DNA of 64,000 bases. It comes from Myxococcales bacterium (GTDB lineage: Bacteria > Myxococcota_A > Polyangia > Haliangiales > Haliangiaceae). Below the pieces are notes generated by a model that saw only the letters and a list, made by a program, of their open reading frames with translations, did no database searches and had not been told where the DNA came from. Each line of letters begins with the position of its first letter. The first letter of the stretch is position 1. The DNA lies in the NCBI GenBank assembly GCA_016707895.1, contig JADJGV010000034.1, forward strand, positions 62,001 to 126,000, read 5' to 3'. Shown piece after piece: positions 6,886-15,293 of this stretch. The translations under genes were made by a program, and so were the position numbers.

Positions 6886-9800
6886 GTGACGGTATTTCTT
6901 AGCCCCGAAACAATCGGAAGCCAAGGGCATCTTGCCGCCCAGGCCGAGGCCGCCGTGCGTGCGACCTGCGAACTAGGCGAGCGGATCGCGGGACCGCTCG
7001 GCCGGGGTGAAGATGTCCATCGGACGGTGGCCGACGCTACCGAGTCGTTCGGCGTACCCCGGAGCGCCGAGATGGTCGAGCTTGCCCTGACCAATGTCGG
7101 AACAGCAGCCATGGAGGCGCGCGCGTACAAGCTGGCATTTCTCCTGCTCACCACGGCTCCGGGGTCACCAGTCGCGCAACTGCTGGCCGCTATCGCGGAA
7201 CGCGCGTTTCGGCGCGCCGGTGCCGCCCTCGGGGCCTACTTCGGCGTGGAGGACCTGCACTCGCTCCTGCGATGGAAGCTGTGGATGCTGCCTGCCGACT
7301 ACTTCACGCCGGCACGACTCGTGAGGCATCCGGGACTCGCCGCGTACGTGTCGGTGATCGCGCGCCGGGTCGTGATCGACGAGTGCCGCGCGATGGACAA
7401 CCGCGCGCGCGCTGGTATCGAGCCCGACTCGATCGAGTCATCCGTCGATCCACACGAGGCGCTGGCGGCGGTTCTCGACGACCTCGATCTGCTCCAGCGG
7501 TACGCGAGCGAGTTGCCGGCGTGGCAGGCTCCCATCGTCGACGTGCTGGCGGGCCACCTCGACCGCGCAGACGCGCTGCGGTCGATCAATCGCGAGCGAG
7601 AGGCTGCCGGGCTCGCAGCGTGGTCGCCGGACGCGCTCCACACCGCTGTTCACCGAGCGCGCGGACGGCTTCGAGACTGGCTCACGAGGATGCCCTCGCG
7701 GATGGCACCAGAGCCGCCACTGGGCGTCGTCGTAGAAGCACCGCTCCTTCACGACTGGCGGCGGTTCTGGTGTGCGCGCGACGGCTCATACTCGCTGGCT
7801 GACGGCGGCTTCCTCGTGGATCCGGAGACCGACTACGGTCAGCACTTCCATAGTGTCGATCCACTCGATCGGCTCGTCGACGTGCCGTGCATGGTGCTGC
7901 TTGGCGAGCCGGGCATCGGCAAGTCCACGGTTGTCAAGCGGGAAGCCCGTCGACTCATCGAGAGTGGACGCCGCGTAGTGCTGGTCGATCTCGCTCTCCC
8001 GACTCAACGACAGGCGCTTCGGCGCTCGGTCGAACGCGCGGGTGCGACGAACGCCTCGCCAACCTACATCTTCATTGACGCGCTCGACGAAGGACTCGCG
8101 CACAGTCCGGAGATTGCACAAGATCTCGCCGACGCGCTCGATGGGGTCGACATCTCCGGGGTCCGGATCCGGATCACGTGCCGTACGCTGGAGTGGCCGC
8201 CGGCTCTTGAAACTCGGCTCCAGCAGCGCTTCGGGGCTGACCGACTGCGGACCGTCGAGTTGCTTCCGCTCCGGCGCATCGATGTCATCGCTGCCGCGAA
8301 TGACCACGGTGTCGACGGGATGGACTTCGTTCGGGAAGTACGCGAACGGAGTGTGGCGTCGCTGGCGATCCGACCGCTCTCGTTGCGGCTCCTCATCGAG
8401 ATATTCGCGGCCGAAGGGACACTTCCCCGCTCCAAGGCCCGGCTGTTCGACGAAGGAACCCTGATCCTATGTTCGGAAGAAGGTGCGTCTCAGCGGGGGC
8501 GCAGGCGCGGGATACCAGACCAGCATCGACGGCGCGCGATTGCCGCGCGCCTGGCAGCCGCGAGCACGTTCACCTGTCGGCCGACGCTGGCTCGTGGTGA
8601 GAGCGATGCCGCGGACGCACTGCCCACCGAACTCGTCGCCGGCATCGTCGACAACCTTCGCTACGCGAGCTACTCGGTCGACCCCAATGCCGTCGACGAC
8701 GTCTTGGCCGCGACCGCCTTGTTCACTGCACAGTCAGCGACGACGTATGGCTGGAGCCATCAAGGGTATCGCGAGTTCTTGGCGGCGTGGTACCTCGCTC
8801 AACACGGGCTCACAATCGAGGCTGCAGAGCGGCTCTACTTCTCCCCCGGACTGGAACGCGTTGCAGGTCCGTTGCGCGAGGTCGCCGCTTGGCATGCCGC
8901 GTATTTCCCGGCGCTGTTCGAACGATTGGTCGAGTGTGATCCGTCGGTCTTGCTCCACAGCGACGGTGCATCGGTGTCCTCGGACGCACGCGCTCAACTT
9001 GTCAGCGCGCTGCTCGCACGCATGGCGCGGTACGAGGCGCTCGACAGCAACTACCAGCGGAAGGACTACCAGAAACTGGCCCATCCCGACCTTGCCCAAC
9101 AGTTGACGCCACACATCACAGACCGGAGGTCGAACATCGTCGTTCGTCGAGCGGCGATGCACATCGCGCGCGCCTGCGGTGTCACCGAAGTGGTCGACAA
9201 TCTGATCGCCGTGATGTTCGACCGAAGCGATGAGGTACAAGCCCGTGAGGTCGCGACCGATGCGCTCGCCTCGATCGGAGGTGATCGGGTCCGCGACGCG
9301 TTCATCGGGCTACTCACCGCCGGCTTCGCTCCCGATCCCAATGACAGCATGCGCGGTACCGTGCTTTCGTTTCTATGGCCGAAGCACATCGATACCTGCA
9401 CCCTATTCGAGCACCTGACGAGCCCGCAGCGTGGTGACTACTTGGGGCCCTATCAGGTCTTCCTTTCTGAACTCCCAGCGGCGCTTCCGCCTGCTGATCT
9501 TGCGCTCGCACTCGCATGGGTTGAGTCGGTCTCCGAAGGCGCTGAGTACGGCTTGCAGGGGGAACAGTGCGACATCATCGACGTGGCGCTTCGCTTCGCA
9601 GAGCGCGATGATGTCCGTGCGGCGCTGATCCGGATCATCCGCCCGGCATTGAAGCATCACAGTGGTGCCTGGTACGGCGACTGGCGCCGAAACCGCGACG
9701 ACCGCGTGCTCGCACCCGTTGGCCGCCGCTTGATCGCCCGCGACCTGATCCGACTGGCCCAGGATGACGAAGACCTCGGCAACAGGTTGATATTTTTCGA

Positions 9801-12096
9801 TCCGCCGCTCCTTGAGTTGCACGACGTGCCATGGATCGCGAAGTTCGCGTCCGGATCGGACGAGACGACGCAGGCAGCGTGTGGGCGCTGCGTGGTGGCG
9901 ATCTACTCGCGCTACGGCTACCCGACAGACCCTGTGGCTGCTGATGCCGTCGTGTCGGTCGAGTTGCCTGCGTTTCGCGACTTGTTGCGGCCGTTCCTCG
10001 ATCCGATCGAACTGGGATCGGCGAGGGCCGCGGATCTCGCCAAGCGTTGGACCCAGGTTCATCGAGCTCCGCCCGACGAGCCCGAGGAGGCTCCCGCTCC
10101 GCGGCCTTGGGCCCTTGCCAGACCTGGGGTGGAGCGGGTTGAGGCCGGCGAGCTGGATGGCTGGGTCGAGTTTGTGCACCACTGGAGCGGCCATGCCATC
10201 ACTCCGATCGCCGCAAGCGCGGACTGGGCCACGCTCGCCGCGTCCGATCGTGAACGCATTCTGATTGCGGCGTTGCGCTACGTACAAGGCGCTGACGCGC
10301 CCGATCTGACGTGGCTCGATGTCGGGAACTCGACGCCGTGGAGCGCAGTTGCGGCGCGCGCGGCTCTGCAGTTGCTCGCGTCGTTCCGCTCGGCGCTCTT
10401 GGACGCGATAACGGAGCCCGCATGGCGCCGGTGGTGTCCGGTCCTCGTCGCGACGTCGTTTCCGTCGCTGGCGACGCACGAGCGTGCGGAACTCGTTCGT
10501 CGGTGTATCCTTTTGGAAGAACTGCCGGCGGCAATCGCCCGGGTTGGTCGTCGCGACATCGCGCGCAACGCCCACGTGTCGGTGCTCTCGGAGCTGCCGG
10601 ACCCTCTTCCGCCGCCTTTGCATACGACGCTGCTTGCCATGGCGCCCGAACTGCCGGACGTCTCGTTCGAACAAGCGCTAGACCTCCTGGTTCGCGCGGA
10701 CAACGAGCAAGCTCGCGAACTCGCGCGCGCCACGCTCCGCGAGGGCGCACCCGAACGAGCGGCGCGAGCGGCCAAGGTGGTCTTGGCAACCGCGCCGGAT
10801 CAGTGGCATGTGGTGGTAGAGCGTATTCGCCGCGAGCGGGCGTTCGTCGACGCGTTCGCGCCCCTGGTGGCGTACCGCGAGGACATGCGCCAGGACGTGT
10901 TCGTGACGCTCAGCGACCAAGGAGCGGCCGAGATCTGCTTGACGCTGCTGCGCGCGTACGCGCCCGATGACAAAGCGCGGGGCGCATCGCACATGCGGAT
11001 GCTCACGCACCTTGACTACATCGAGCGGCTTCGTCGGCGCTTGATGGACAAGCTGGTGCGGGCGGGCACCGCCAACGCGATCCACGCGCTGGAGTGGTTG
11101 CGGGACCAGGAGCCGCACCGCGACGAGCTTCGCTACTCGCTGGCTTTGGCTCGCCAGGCTCAGTCGGACGTGTCCTGGGTCCCGCTGACGCTCGATGAGC
11201 TGTGGCAAGTGTTGAGCACCGACGAGTCAGCTCGGGCGGAGCCGGTCATCGGCCAGAGCGAGTCGCTGCCGGCCATCGCACGCGAGTTGTCGCGAACGCG
11301 TTCGGTCCCTGTTCTAGAGCTGCTCGAACTCCTGGCGAACGTCCATGTGCTCATCGGGACCGCGACGGACACCGAGACGACCGCCGTGCATGCAGCCATG
11401 AATCCGTTGCCGGGACAGGACTCGCTCATTGTAGGAAGTCCCGGCGTCGCGACCTACACGATTGGGATGCTCGGAAGATACGCGATCGCGCACTTCCAGA
11501 GCGGTATGGGAAGCGAAGGCCCGGACGCGGCGCAGCTCGCCACGAACGACGCCATCGTCGAGGTGCAACCGACTCTCGTGATCCTCGTCGGAATCGCGTT
11601 CGGTCTCCGACCGGCCAAGCAACGACTCGGGGACGTCCTCGTTGCGGAACACGTCACGAGCTACGGCATGGTCAAACTCAAGCCGGATTCGATCGAGGAG
11701 CGCGGTTCAACGTTGCGAGCCGATACGATGCTGGTTGAGAGGGTCCGCGCACATGGTCGTACTTGGAAATTCCCGCTCGTTGGTGCGTTCGCCGCATTTC
11801 ACGTGGGTCAGGTAGTATCCGGCCCCGTGCTCGTGAACAACCGCGAGTTCCGGGATGCCTTGGGAAGTAGGTTCCCGAGCGCGATCGGCGGCGAGATGGA
11901 GGGCATCGGGGCGTACGGTGCTGCATTTCGCAAGCGCGTGCCGGTCCTGCTTGTAAAGGGAATCTGTGACTGGGCCGACGGTACAAAGGACGACCACGCC
12001 CAGCCATTTGCCGCTGCTGCGGCCACGGACCTCCTGAGACACGTCCTTGACCAAGCCGATGCGCTCGCCGCGCTCGGTGTCCCGATGCTCGGTTGA
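6886..12096 (+). CDS. ECF-sigma-like / STAND NTPase / PNP-effector fusion
   Basis: The start is GTG 6886, with AAGG five bases upstream; the in-frame sequence before it reads like antisense of the divergent gene. The product is 1736 residues. Residues ~105-270 resemble an ECF sigma factor: a region-2-like YVSVIARRVVIDECRAMDNR and a region-4-like HTAVHRARGRLRDWL. Residues 340-348 are Walker A (GEPGIGKST), and IFIDALDEG around D398 is Walker B, as in STAND/NACHT ATPases. Residues ~560-1480 are a long helical repeat-like region, probably the sensor. Residues ~1487-1725 are a nucleoside phosphorylase/MTAN domain (IGTATDTETTAV, SGMGSEG, GGEMEGIGAYG, VKGICDWADG). STAND proteins with phosphorylase-type effectors belong to prokaryotic immune NTPases. 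The sigma-like segment may be a docking or transcription domain. Lower GC than neighbours suggests transfer. Confidence 0.82.
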   Translation: MTVFLSPETIGSQGHLAAQAEAAVRATCELGERIAGPLGRGEDVHRTVADATESFGVPRSAEMVELALTNVGTAAMEARAYKLAFLLLTTAPGSPVAQLLAAIAERAFRRAGAALGAYFGVEDLHSLLRWKLWMLPADYFTPARLVRHPGLAAYVSVIARRVVIDECRAMDNRARAGIEPDSIESSVDPHEALAAVLDDLDLLQRYASELPAWQAPIVDVLAGHLDRADALRSINREREAAGLAAWSPDALHTAVHRARGRLRDWLTRMPSRMAPEPPLGVVVEAPLLHDWRRFWCARDGSYSLADGGFLVDPETDYGQHFHSVDPLDRLVDVPCMVLLGEPGIGKSTVVKREARRLIESGRRVVLVDLALPTQRQALRRSVERAGATNASPTYIFIDALDEGLAHSPEIAQDLADALDGVDISGVRIRITCRTLEWPPALETRLQQRFGADRLRTVELLPLRRIDVIAAANDHGVDGMDFVREVRERSVASLAIRPLSLRLLIEIFAAEGTLPRSKARLFDEGTLILCSEEGASQRGRRRGIPDQHRRRAIAARLAAASTFTCRPTLARGESDAADALPTELVAGIVDNLRYASYSVDPNAVDDVLAATALFTAQSATTYGWSHQGYREFLAAWYLAQHGLTIEAAERLYFSPGLERVAGPLREVAAWHAAYFPALFERLVECDPSVLLHSDGASVSSDARAQLVSALLARMARYEALDSNYQRKDYQKLAHPDLAQQLTPHITDRRSNIVVRRAAMHIARACGVTEVVDNLIAVMFDRSDEVQAREVATDALASIGGDRVRDAFIGLLTAGFAPDPNDSMRGTVLSFLWPKHIDTCTLFEHLTSPQRGDYLGPYQVFLSELPAALPPADLALALAWVESVSEGAEYGLQGEQCDIIDVALRFAERDDVRAALIRIIRPALKHHSGAWYGDWRRNRDDRVLAPVGRRLIARDLIRLAQDDEDLGNRLIFFDPPLLELHDVPWIAKFASGSDETTQAACGRCVVAIYSRYGYPTDPVAADAVVSVELPAFRDLLRPFLDPIELGSARAADLAKRWTQVHRAPPDEPEEAPAPRPWALARPGVERVEAGELDGWVEFVHHWSGHAITPIAASADWATLAASDRERILIAALRYVQGADAPDLTWLDVGNSTPWSAVAARAALQLLASFRSALLDAITEPAWRRWCPVLVATSFPSLATHERAELVRRCILLEELPAAIARVGRRDIARNAHVSVLSELPDPLPPPLHTTLLAMAPELPDVSFEQALDLLVRADNEQARELARATLREGAPERAARAAKVVLATAPDQWHVVVERIRRERAFVDAFAPLVAYREDMRQDVFVTLSDQGAAEICLTLLRAYAPDDKARGASHMRMLTHLDYIERLRRRLMDKLVRAGTANAIHALEWLRDQEPHRDELRYSLALARQAQSDVSWVPLTLDELWQVLSTDESARAEPVIGQSESLPAIARELSRTRSVPVLELLELLANVHVLIGTATDTETTAVHAAMNPLPGQDSLIVGSPGVATYTIGMLGRYAIAHFQSGMGSEGPDAAQLATNDAIVEVQPTLVILVGIAFGLRPAKQRLGDVLVAEHVTSYGMVKLKPDSIEERGSTLRADTMLVERVRAHGRTWKFPLVGAFAAFHVGQVVSGPVLVNNREFRDALGSRFPSAIGGEMEGIGAYGAAFRKRVPVLLVKGICDWADGTKDDHAQPFAAAAATDLLRHVLDQADALAALGVPMLG

Positions 12097-12430
12097 GTAC
12101 TTCCTCGGACGTCTCCGTGCACCACACTCACGCCGTCAGGAAATGGTTGACGGAGAAATCGGGCGGTGCCGACGGCGGGGCACGGCTACGCGTCCACCTG
12201 GCGGTCACCGACGCCTGGCGGAGTCGCGGGAAGTGCGCGCGCCGGCCCGATCTTGAAGGGCAGCGGCTGCTTCGTCATGGCTCGACAACCTGGACAACAG
12301 GAAGCGACCGGCTTCCTCCGCGAACCCCGGCGCCAGCCTCACCATGTCACGCCACGGCGCCTTCGCTGCCGTCGCCTCGATCGCCGCCGCCACCAGCGCC
12401 ACAAGCTCGGCCTCCGCCGCCTCCGCGCCC

Positions 12431-12453
12431 GCTGTAGCAAGCCTTGCTACAGC
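12431..12453. repeat. Perfect 10-bp inverted repeat, with a further half copy downstream
   Basis: GCTGTAGCAA (12431-12440) and TTGCTACAGC (12444-12453) form a 10-bp stem with a 3-nt loop. The arm CTGTAGCAAG recurs at 12603-12612. Two other hairpins lie between: GCCCC/GGGGC with a TTC loop (12522-12534) and a 9-bp stem GCGGAACCC/GGGTTCCGC with a CTGC loop (12578-12599). The density of structure suggests a mobile miniature element or an RNA-structured boundary. Confidence 0.55.
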
Positions 12454-12546
12454 CCGCGTCCGCCCGCGTCCGCTAGCGTCCGCCGCCTCCCTGAGATTCC
12501 CAGCAGCTAGCGGCTTCTCCCGCCCCTTCGGGGCCTCCCCCGCGTC

Positions 12547-12567
12547 TTCGATTCCCGCCGCCTCCAC
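12547..12567 (+). other. tmRNA/tRNA 3'-end fragment, possible attachment-site scar
   Basis: The 21 bases beginning TTCGATTCCCGCCG and ending CCTCCAC correspond to the T-loop, 3' T-stem strand and acceptor strand typical of bacterial tmRNA (ssrA) genes. The 5' T-stem strand and the CCA are absent, so it is not a functional RNA gene. Integrases commonly recombine in exactly this part of tmRNA and tRNA genes. The match next to a low-GC defence island suggests an attL/attR scar. This is inference; no integrase gene or second copy was found in the window. Confidence 0.45.
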
Positions 12568-12654
12568 GTACAACATAGCGGAACCCCTGCGGGTTCCGCC
12601 GCCTGTAGCAAGCGATGTCGCACGCGGGACGGCTGGCTCCCGCGTCTGGTGCAT

Positions 12655-12954
12655 CTACCGTCGCTTGCGCCAGTAGCCCGGTTCGCGGCCGCCGTACACG
12701 ACGGCGGTGATCTGGATCTCTGCGTCGGTAACGACGTAGACCACGATGCAGGGGAAGCGATCGAGCACGAAGCGGCGCTCGGGCCCGCGTTCGTCGAAGG
12801 TCTGCCAGCCCTCGACGTACGCCTCGATGCGCTCGATCGCGTCGAGCACCTCGTCGTTGAGCATGTCGCCCCAGCCAGGACGCGCGCGATCGACGCGGCG
12901 GGCGGCGTCTTCGAGCTCGACAACGGCGGCCGGCGTGATCCGTGCGCGCTTCAC
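12655..12954 (-). CDS. RelE/ParE-family toxin
   Basis: The 99-residue product has the ParE/RelE layout: an N-terminal strand (MKRARITPAAVVELEDAA), two helices (DEVLDAIERIEAYVEGW) and a C-terminal sheet containing RFVLDRFPCIVVYVV, ITAVVYGGREPGYW and a basic tail. The start ATG overlaps the stop of the upstream antitoxin gene by 4 bp, the usual antitoxin-first operon. ParE members poison gyrase and RelE members cut mRNA; the sequence alone does not decide between them. Confidence 0.88.
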   Translation of the reverse strand: MKRARITPAAVVELEDAARRVDRARPGWGDMLNDEVLDAIERIEAYVEGWQTFDERGPERRFVLDRFPCIVVYVVTDAEIQITAVVYGGREPGYWRKRR

Positions 12955-13202
12955 GTGCCGCTACGTAGGCGCGCGCGGATCCCGGCGATGGCGTCACGCG
13001 CGTCGACCGTCTGAACCTCGCCCCGCTCGAGCTCCTCGCGTCGGCGGTCCAGCTCGGGACGCCACGTCGCGGCGAGGTCGTCGCGTGCTAGCGCCGGGGC
13101 GTCCGCGCTCATGCCATCTAGCGCGTTCGCCATTTCTGCACGCTCCTCGGGGCTGAGCTGCATCGCCTGCTCGAGCAGGGCCTTGACGGCGGCGGTCATC
13201 AA
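12951..13202 (-). CDS. Addiction-module antitoxin (PF09720-like)
   Basis: The 83-residue acidic protein matches the putative addiction module component family. It has an N-terminal helix (VKALLEQAMQLSPEERAEMANAL) followed by a segment ending in RRREELERGEVQTVDARDAI, which in this family wraps the ParE-like toxin. It is the first gene of the toxin-antitoxin pair and overlaps the toxin by ATGA. A perfect 12-bp palindrome lies 32 bp upstream of the start and is a likely site for autorepression. Confidence 0.85.
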   Translation of the reverse strand: MMTAAVKALLEQAMQLSPEERAEMANALDGMSADAPALARDDLAATWRPELDRRREELERGEVQTVDARDAIAGIRARLRSGT

Positions 13203-13233
13203 AGCAGCCTACCGCGTTCTGCGGTACGCCGCA

Positions 13234-13245
13234 TTGTCCGGACAA
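13234..13245. promoter_or_regulatory. Palindromic operator candidate for the TA pair
   Basis: TTGTCCGGACAA is a perfect 12-bp palindrome placed 32 bp upstream of the antitoxin start, where autoregulated toxin-antitoxin operons have their operator. The role is inferred from position and symmetry. Confidence 0.5.
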
Positions 13246-13327
13246 CGCGGCGGGCCAGCCTCAGCGCCGTCGCAGCGCTACGCGATCCACACCGTCGGGT
13301 CGCAGGTCGGCAACAAGGCGCCGTGGG

Positions 13328-13549
13328 ATGCGCTGGGTCGACGCCGACTGCGCGGTGGTGACCGTCGATCGCGGCGCGTGCGATCTATGCGAGGACACGT
13401 GGGGTGTCGCACGCGACCGCGCCGCCGACGTCGGCACGCACTACCGGCTCACCACGCCGGTCGATGTCTGTGCCGATCGGGACCACACCTGCGCCGACGC
13501 GATCGCGGTGTGCCAGGCCGGCGCGTGCGCGCTGCGGGCGACGCCCTGA
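13328..13549 (+). pseudogene. Cys-rich lipoprotein-domain fragment
   Basis: This 73-codon stretch reads like the core of a cysteine-rich secreted domain common in myxobacteria: DADCAVVTVDRGACDLC, then CADRDHTC, CQAGACALR. It lacks a signal peptide, lipobox and ribosome-binding site, and nothing coding-like extends it upstream. It is most simply a decayed remnant. The rest of 13246-13633 holds nothing recognisable. Confidence 0.4.
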
Positions 13550-13633
13550 TCGGGCGGCCCGGTCCGCGTCGTCATGCACCCGCTGCCCGACCGGTGACCG
13601 GCGTCCGTGACCGCGGCGGCAGCGCCGTGCTCG

Positions 13634-14845
13634 CTACTGCCCTTGGGCATACGTGATCGGGGCGCCGCACTTCGCGCCCGGGCCGCGCGCGGTTCGCTTC
13701 TGCCACGCGAAGATCGGCTTGGCTGGCAGCTTCCAGCGCAGGTCGCCGCGCGTGCTGATCGTCAGGACGGCGGCGCCGCTTCCCTCGGCGCTGGTCGAGA
13801 CCAGGCGGGCGCCCAGGCCGTGCAGGGCCTCGCTCGACTCGGCGCGCGGCAGGCAGAGCGCGGTGCCACGGTTGGCCGCTGACGTCACGGCCCACGTCGG
13901 CGCGACCGCGCGAAAGAGCGCCGGCGCGAAGTGGGCGGAGCCGTGATGCGGGACCTTCAGCACGTCGGCGCGGAGCTTCGGACAGGTCGCCGGATCGCGG
14001 TTGACGCAGTACGCGTCTACCAGGGCCTTGCCGGCGGCCACCTCGACGTCGCCCGTCAACAGCAACCGACGCCCACCGTAGTCGACCATGAGCACCAGCG
14101 AGTCGTTGTTGATGTCGGTCCCGGCGCCCGTGTCCCGGAAGCGGCCGCCCTGTGGATCGCCAGTCGCGAGCACCTCGAGCGTCAGGCCGGGCGCCGGCGT
14201 GAGGATCGTGCCGACGGGCAGTGACTCGACGCGCAGCCCTTCGGAGCTGACCGCGTCCTCGAAGTAGCTCCAGGTCTTCTGCGCCGCGCGGTCGCGTGGC
14301 GGGCCCCGGCGCTCGCCGTTGGTCACGACCCGCGCGACGTCGAGGTTGGCGAGCACGTCGGCCGCGCCCCCGTAGTGGTCGAGGTGCGGGTGGGTGATGA
14401 ACAGCGTCTCGAGCGGCCCCTGCACCGCGTCGAGGGCGTCGCCGAGGCCGAGCTTCCAGGCGTTCGACTTGCCGGCATCGACCAGCAGCTCGACGTCGCC
14501 CAGCTTCAGCAGGATCGCGTCACCGTTCTCGACGTCGACGAAGGTCACCATGAGGTCCGAGGCCGGATCCGGCGTGGGTTCCACGACCACGATCGTGTCG
14601 CGCGCCGCGACGTAGCCGACGCGGCCGTTCGGCAACCGCACCCGATACCAGCCACGGTAGGAACCGAGCATCTCGGCGACCTCGCCCTGCCGTAGGCGCC
14701 CGATCCGCGGGGCGTTGGCCGAGCGCAGGGCGCGAACGATGGCCGGCGTCTTCCGCCCATCCGCGACCGTCACCTCGTCAGCGGCTGCCCCTTGACCAGT
14801 GAGCGCACCTAGCGTGCTCACCAGCGCGACAGCCAGCGCCGACAT
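13634..14845 (-). CDS. Secreted ComEC/Rec2-like metallo-beta-lactamase-fold protein with SH3-like domain
   Basis: ATG 14845 is preceded by GAGGGG and gives a 403-residue protein with an N-terminal signal peptide. Residues ~30-95 look like a bacterial SH3 domain (RQGEVAEMLGSYRGWYRVRLPNGRVGYVAARD). A metallo-beta-lactamase fold follows, with the metal motif THPHLDHYGG, a later TGDVE and VPHHGS, as in the soluble catalytic domain of ComEC. Stand-alone exported versions are thought to hydrolyse nucleic acid or related phosphodiesters; the substrate here is unknown. The gene is monocistronic and faces away from the TA pair. Confidence 0.85.
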   Translation of the reverse strand: MSALAVALVSTLGALTGQGAAADEVTVADGRKTPAIVRALRSANAPRIGRLRQGEVAEMLGSYRGWYRVRLPNGRVGYVAARDTIVVVEPTPDPASDLMVTFVDVENGDAILLKLGDVELLVDAGKSNAWKLGLGDALDAVQGPLETLFITHPHLDHYGGAADVLANLDVARVVTNGERRGPPRDRAAQKTWSYFEDAVSSEGLRVESLPVGTILTPAPGLTLEVLATGDPQGGRFRDTGAGTDINNDSLVLMVDYGGRRLLLTGDVEVAAGKALVDAYCVNRDPATCPKLRADVLKVPHHGSAHFAPALFRAVAPTWAVTSAANRGTALCLPRAESSEALHGLGARLVSTSAEGSGAAVLTISTRGDLRWKLPAKPIFAWQKRTARGPGAKCGAPITYAQGQ

Positions 14846-14932
14846 TCGTCCCCTCGCGCCATCGCCCGGGGCGGATCCCATGCGACCAGCAGAACACAGG
14901 CCGGCAGGCCTTGTGGCCCACAGCGGGACGGC

Positions 14933-15265
14933 TTGAGAAATTTCGCGGCGAGCGAGCTGCCGGGCATCGTCCTGGCGCCACCCAAGAAATCGCCACCGGA
15001 CAAGTCGCCGCCTCGTGCCCTCCGCAGGCCGCTGCTTCCTCAGGAGCCCTTGGTCGCTCGGACGCCCGCGAAAGCCTCGGGCTACGACGCCTTCACCTAC
15101 TTCGGCGATGCGGGCGCGATCTTCCTGACGGGAACGACCGAGGAAGCTGGGTGGGTCGGCCAGGGCGGAGTCGTCCTGGCGACGCCCGACGACGCGCTGC
15201 GCATCGCGCTCGATGTCGCGCTGGGGCCTCGTGCAAGGATGGCCACGCCACCCGCCGGTTCGTGA
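14933..15265 (+). CDS. Short uncharacterised gene or gene fragment
   Basis: The segment from about 15068 onward is protein-like (SGYDAFTYFGDAGAIFLTG, then EEAGWVGQGGVVLATPDDALRIALDVAL), while the first 40 residues from TTG 14933 are Pro/Arg-rich and doubtful. TTG 15050, preceded by AGGAG, is an alternative start giving 71 residues. I do not recognise a family. It may be the surviving end of a larger gene. The rest of 14846-15293 is without features. Confidence 0.35.
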   Translation: MRNFAASELPGIVLAPPKKSPPDKSPPRALRRPLLPQEPLVARTPAKASGYDAFTYFGDAGAIFLTGTTEEAGWVGQGGVVLATPDDALRIALDVALGPRARMATPPAGS

Positions 15266-15293
15266 TCCGGCCACGAACGCGGGCGCTGCGGCG

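Larger units (their letters stand above)
12097..12654. other. Hairpin-rich non-coding stretch between the defence island and the TA pair
   Basis: No gene is convincing here. The minus strand is open from 12654 to 12205, but the frame is Ala/Arg-rich and spans the tmRNA-like fragment, giving the EAAGIE-type peptide often mis-called as protein. The stretch contains three hairpins and a second copy of one hairpin arm, listed separately, plus the tmRNA 3'-end match. Confidence 0.5.

Noticed and set aside
12547..12567. Functional tmRNA or tRNA gene
   Set aside because: Only the 3' half of the T-arm and acceptor is present; the 5' T-stem strand, the CCA and the rest of the molecule are missing.
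12205..12654. 149-codon minus-strand frame with an EAAGIE-type peptide
   Set aside because: It runs across the tmRNA-like fragment and hairpins; this peptide is a known artefact of antisense tmRNA/tRNA ends.
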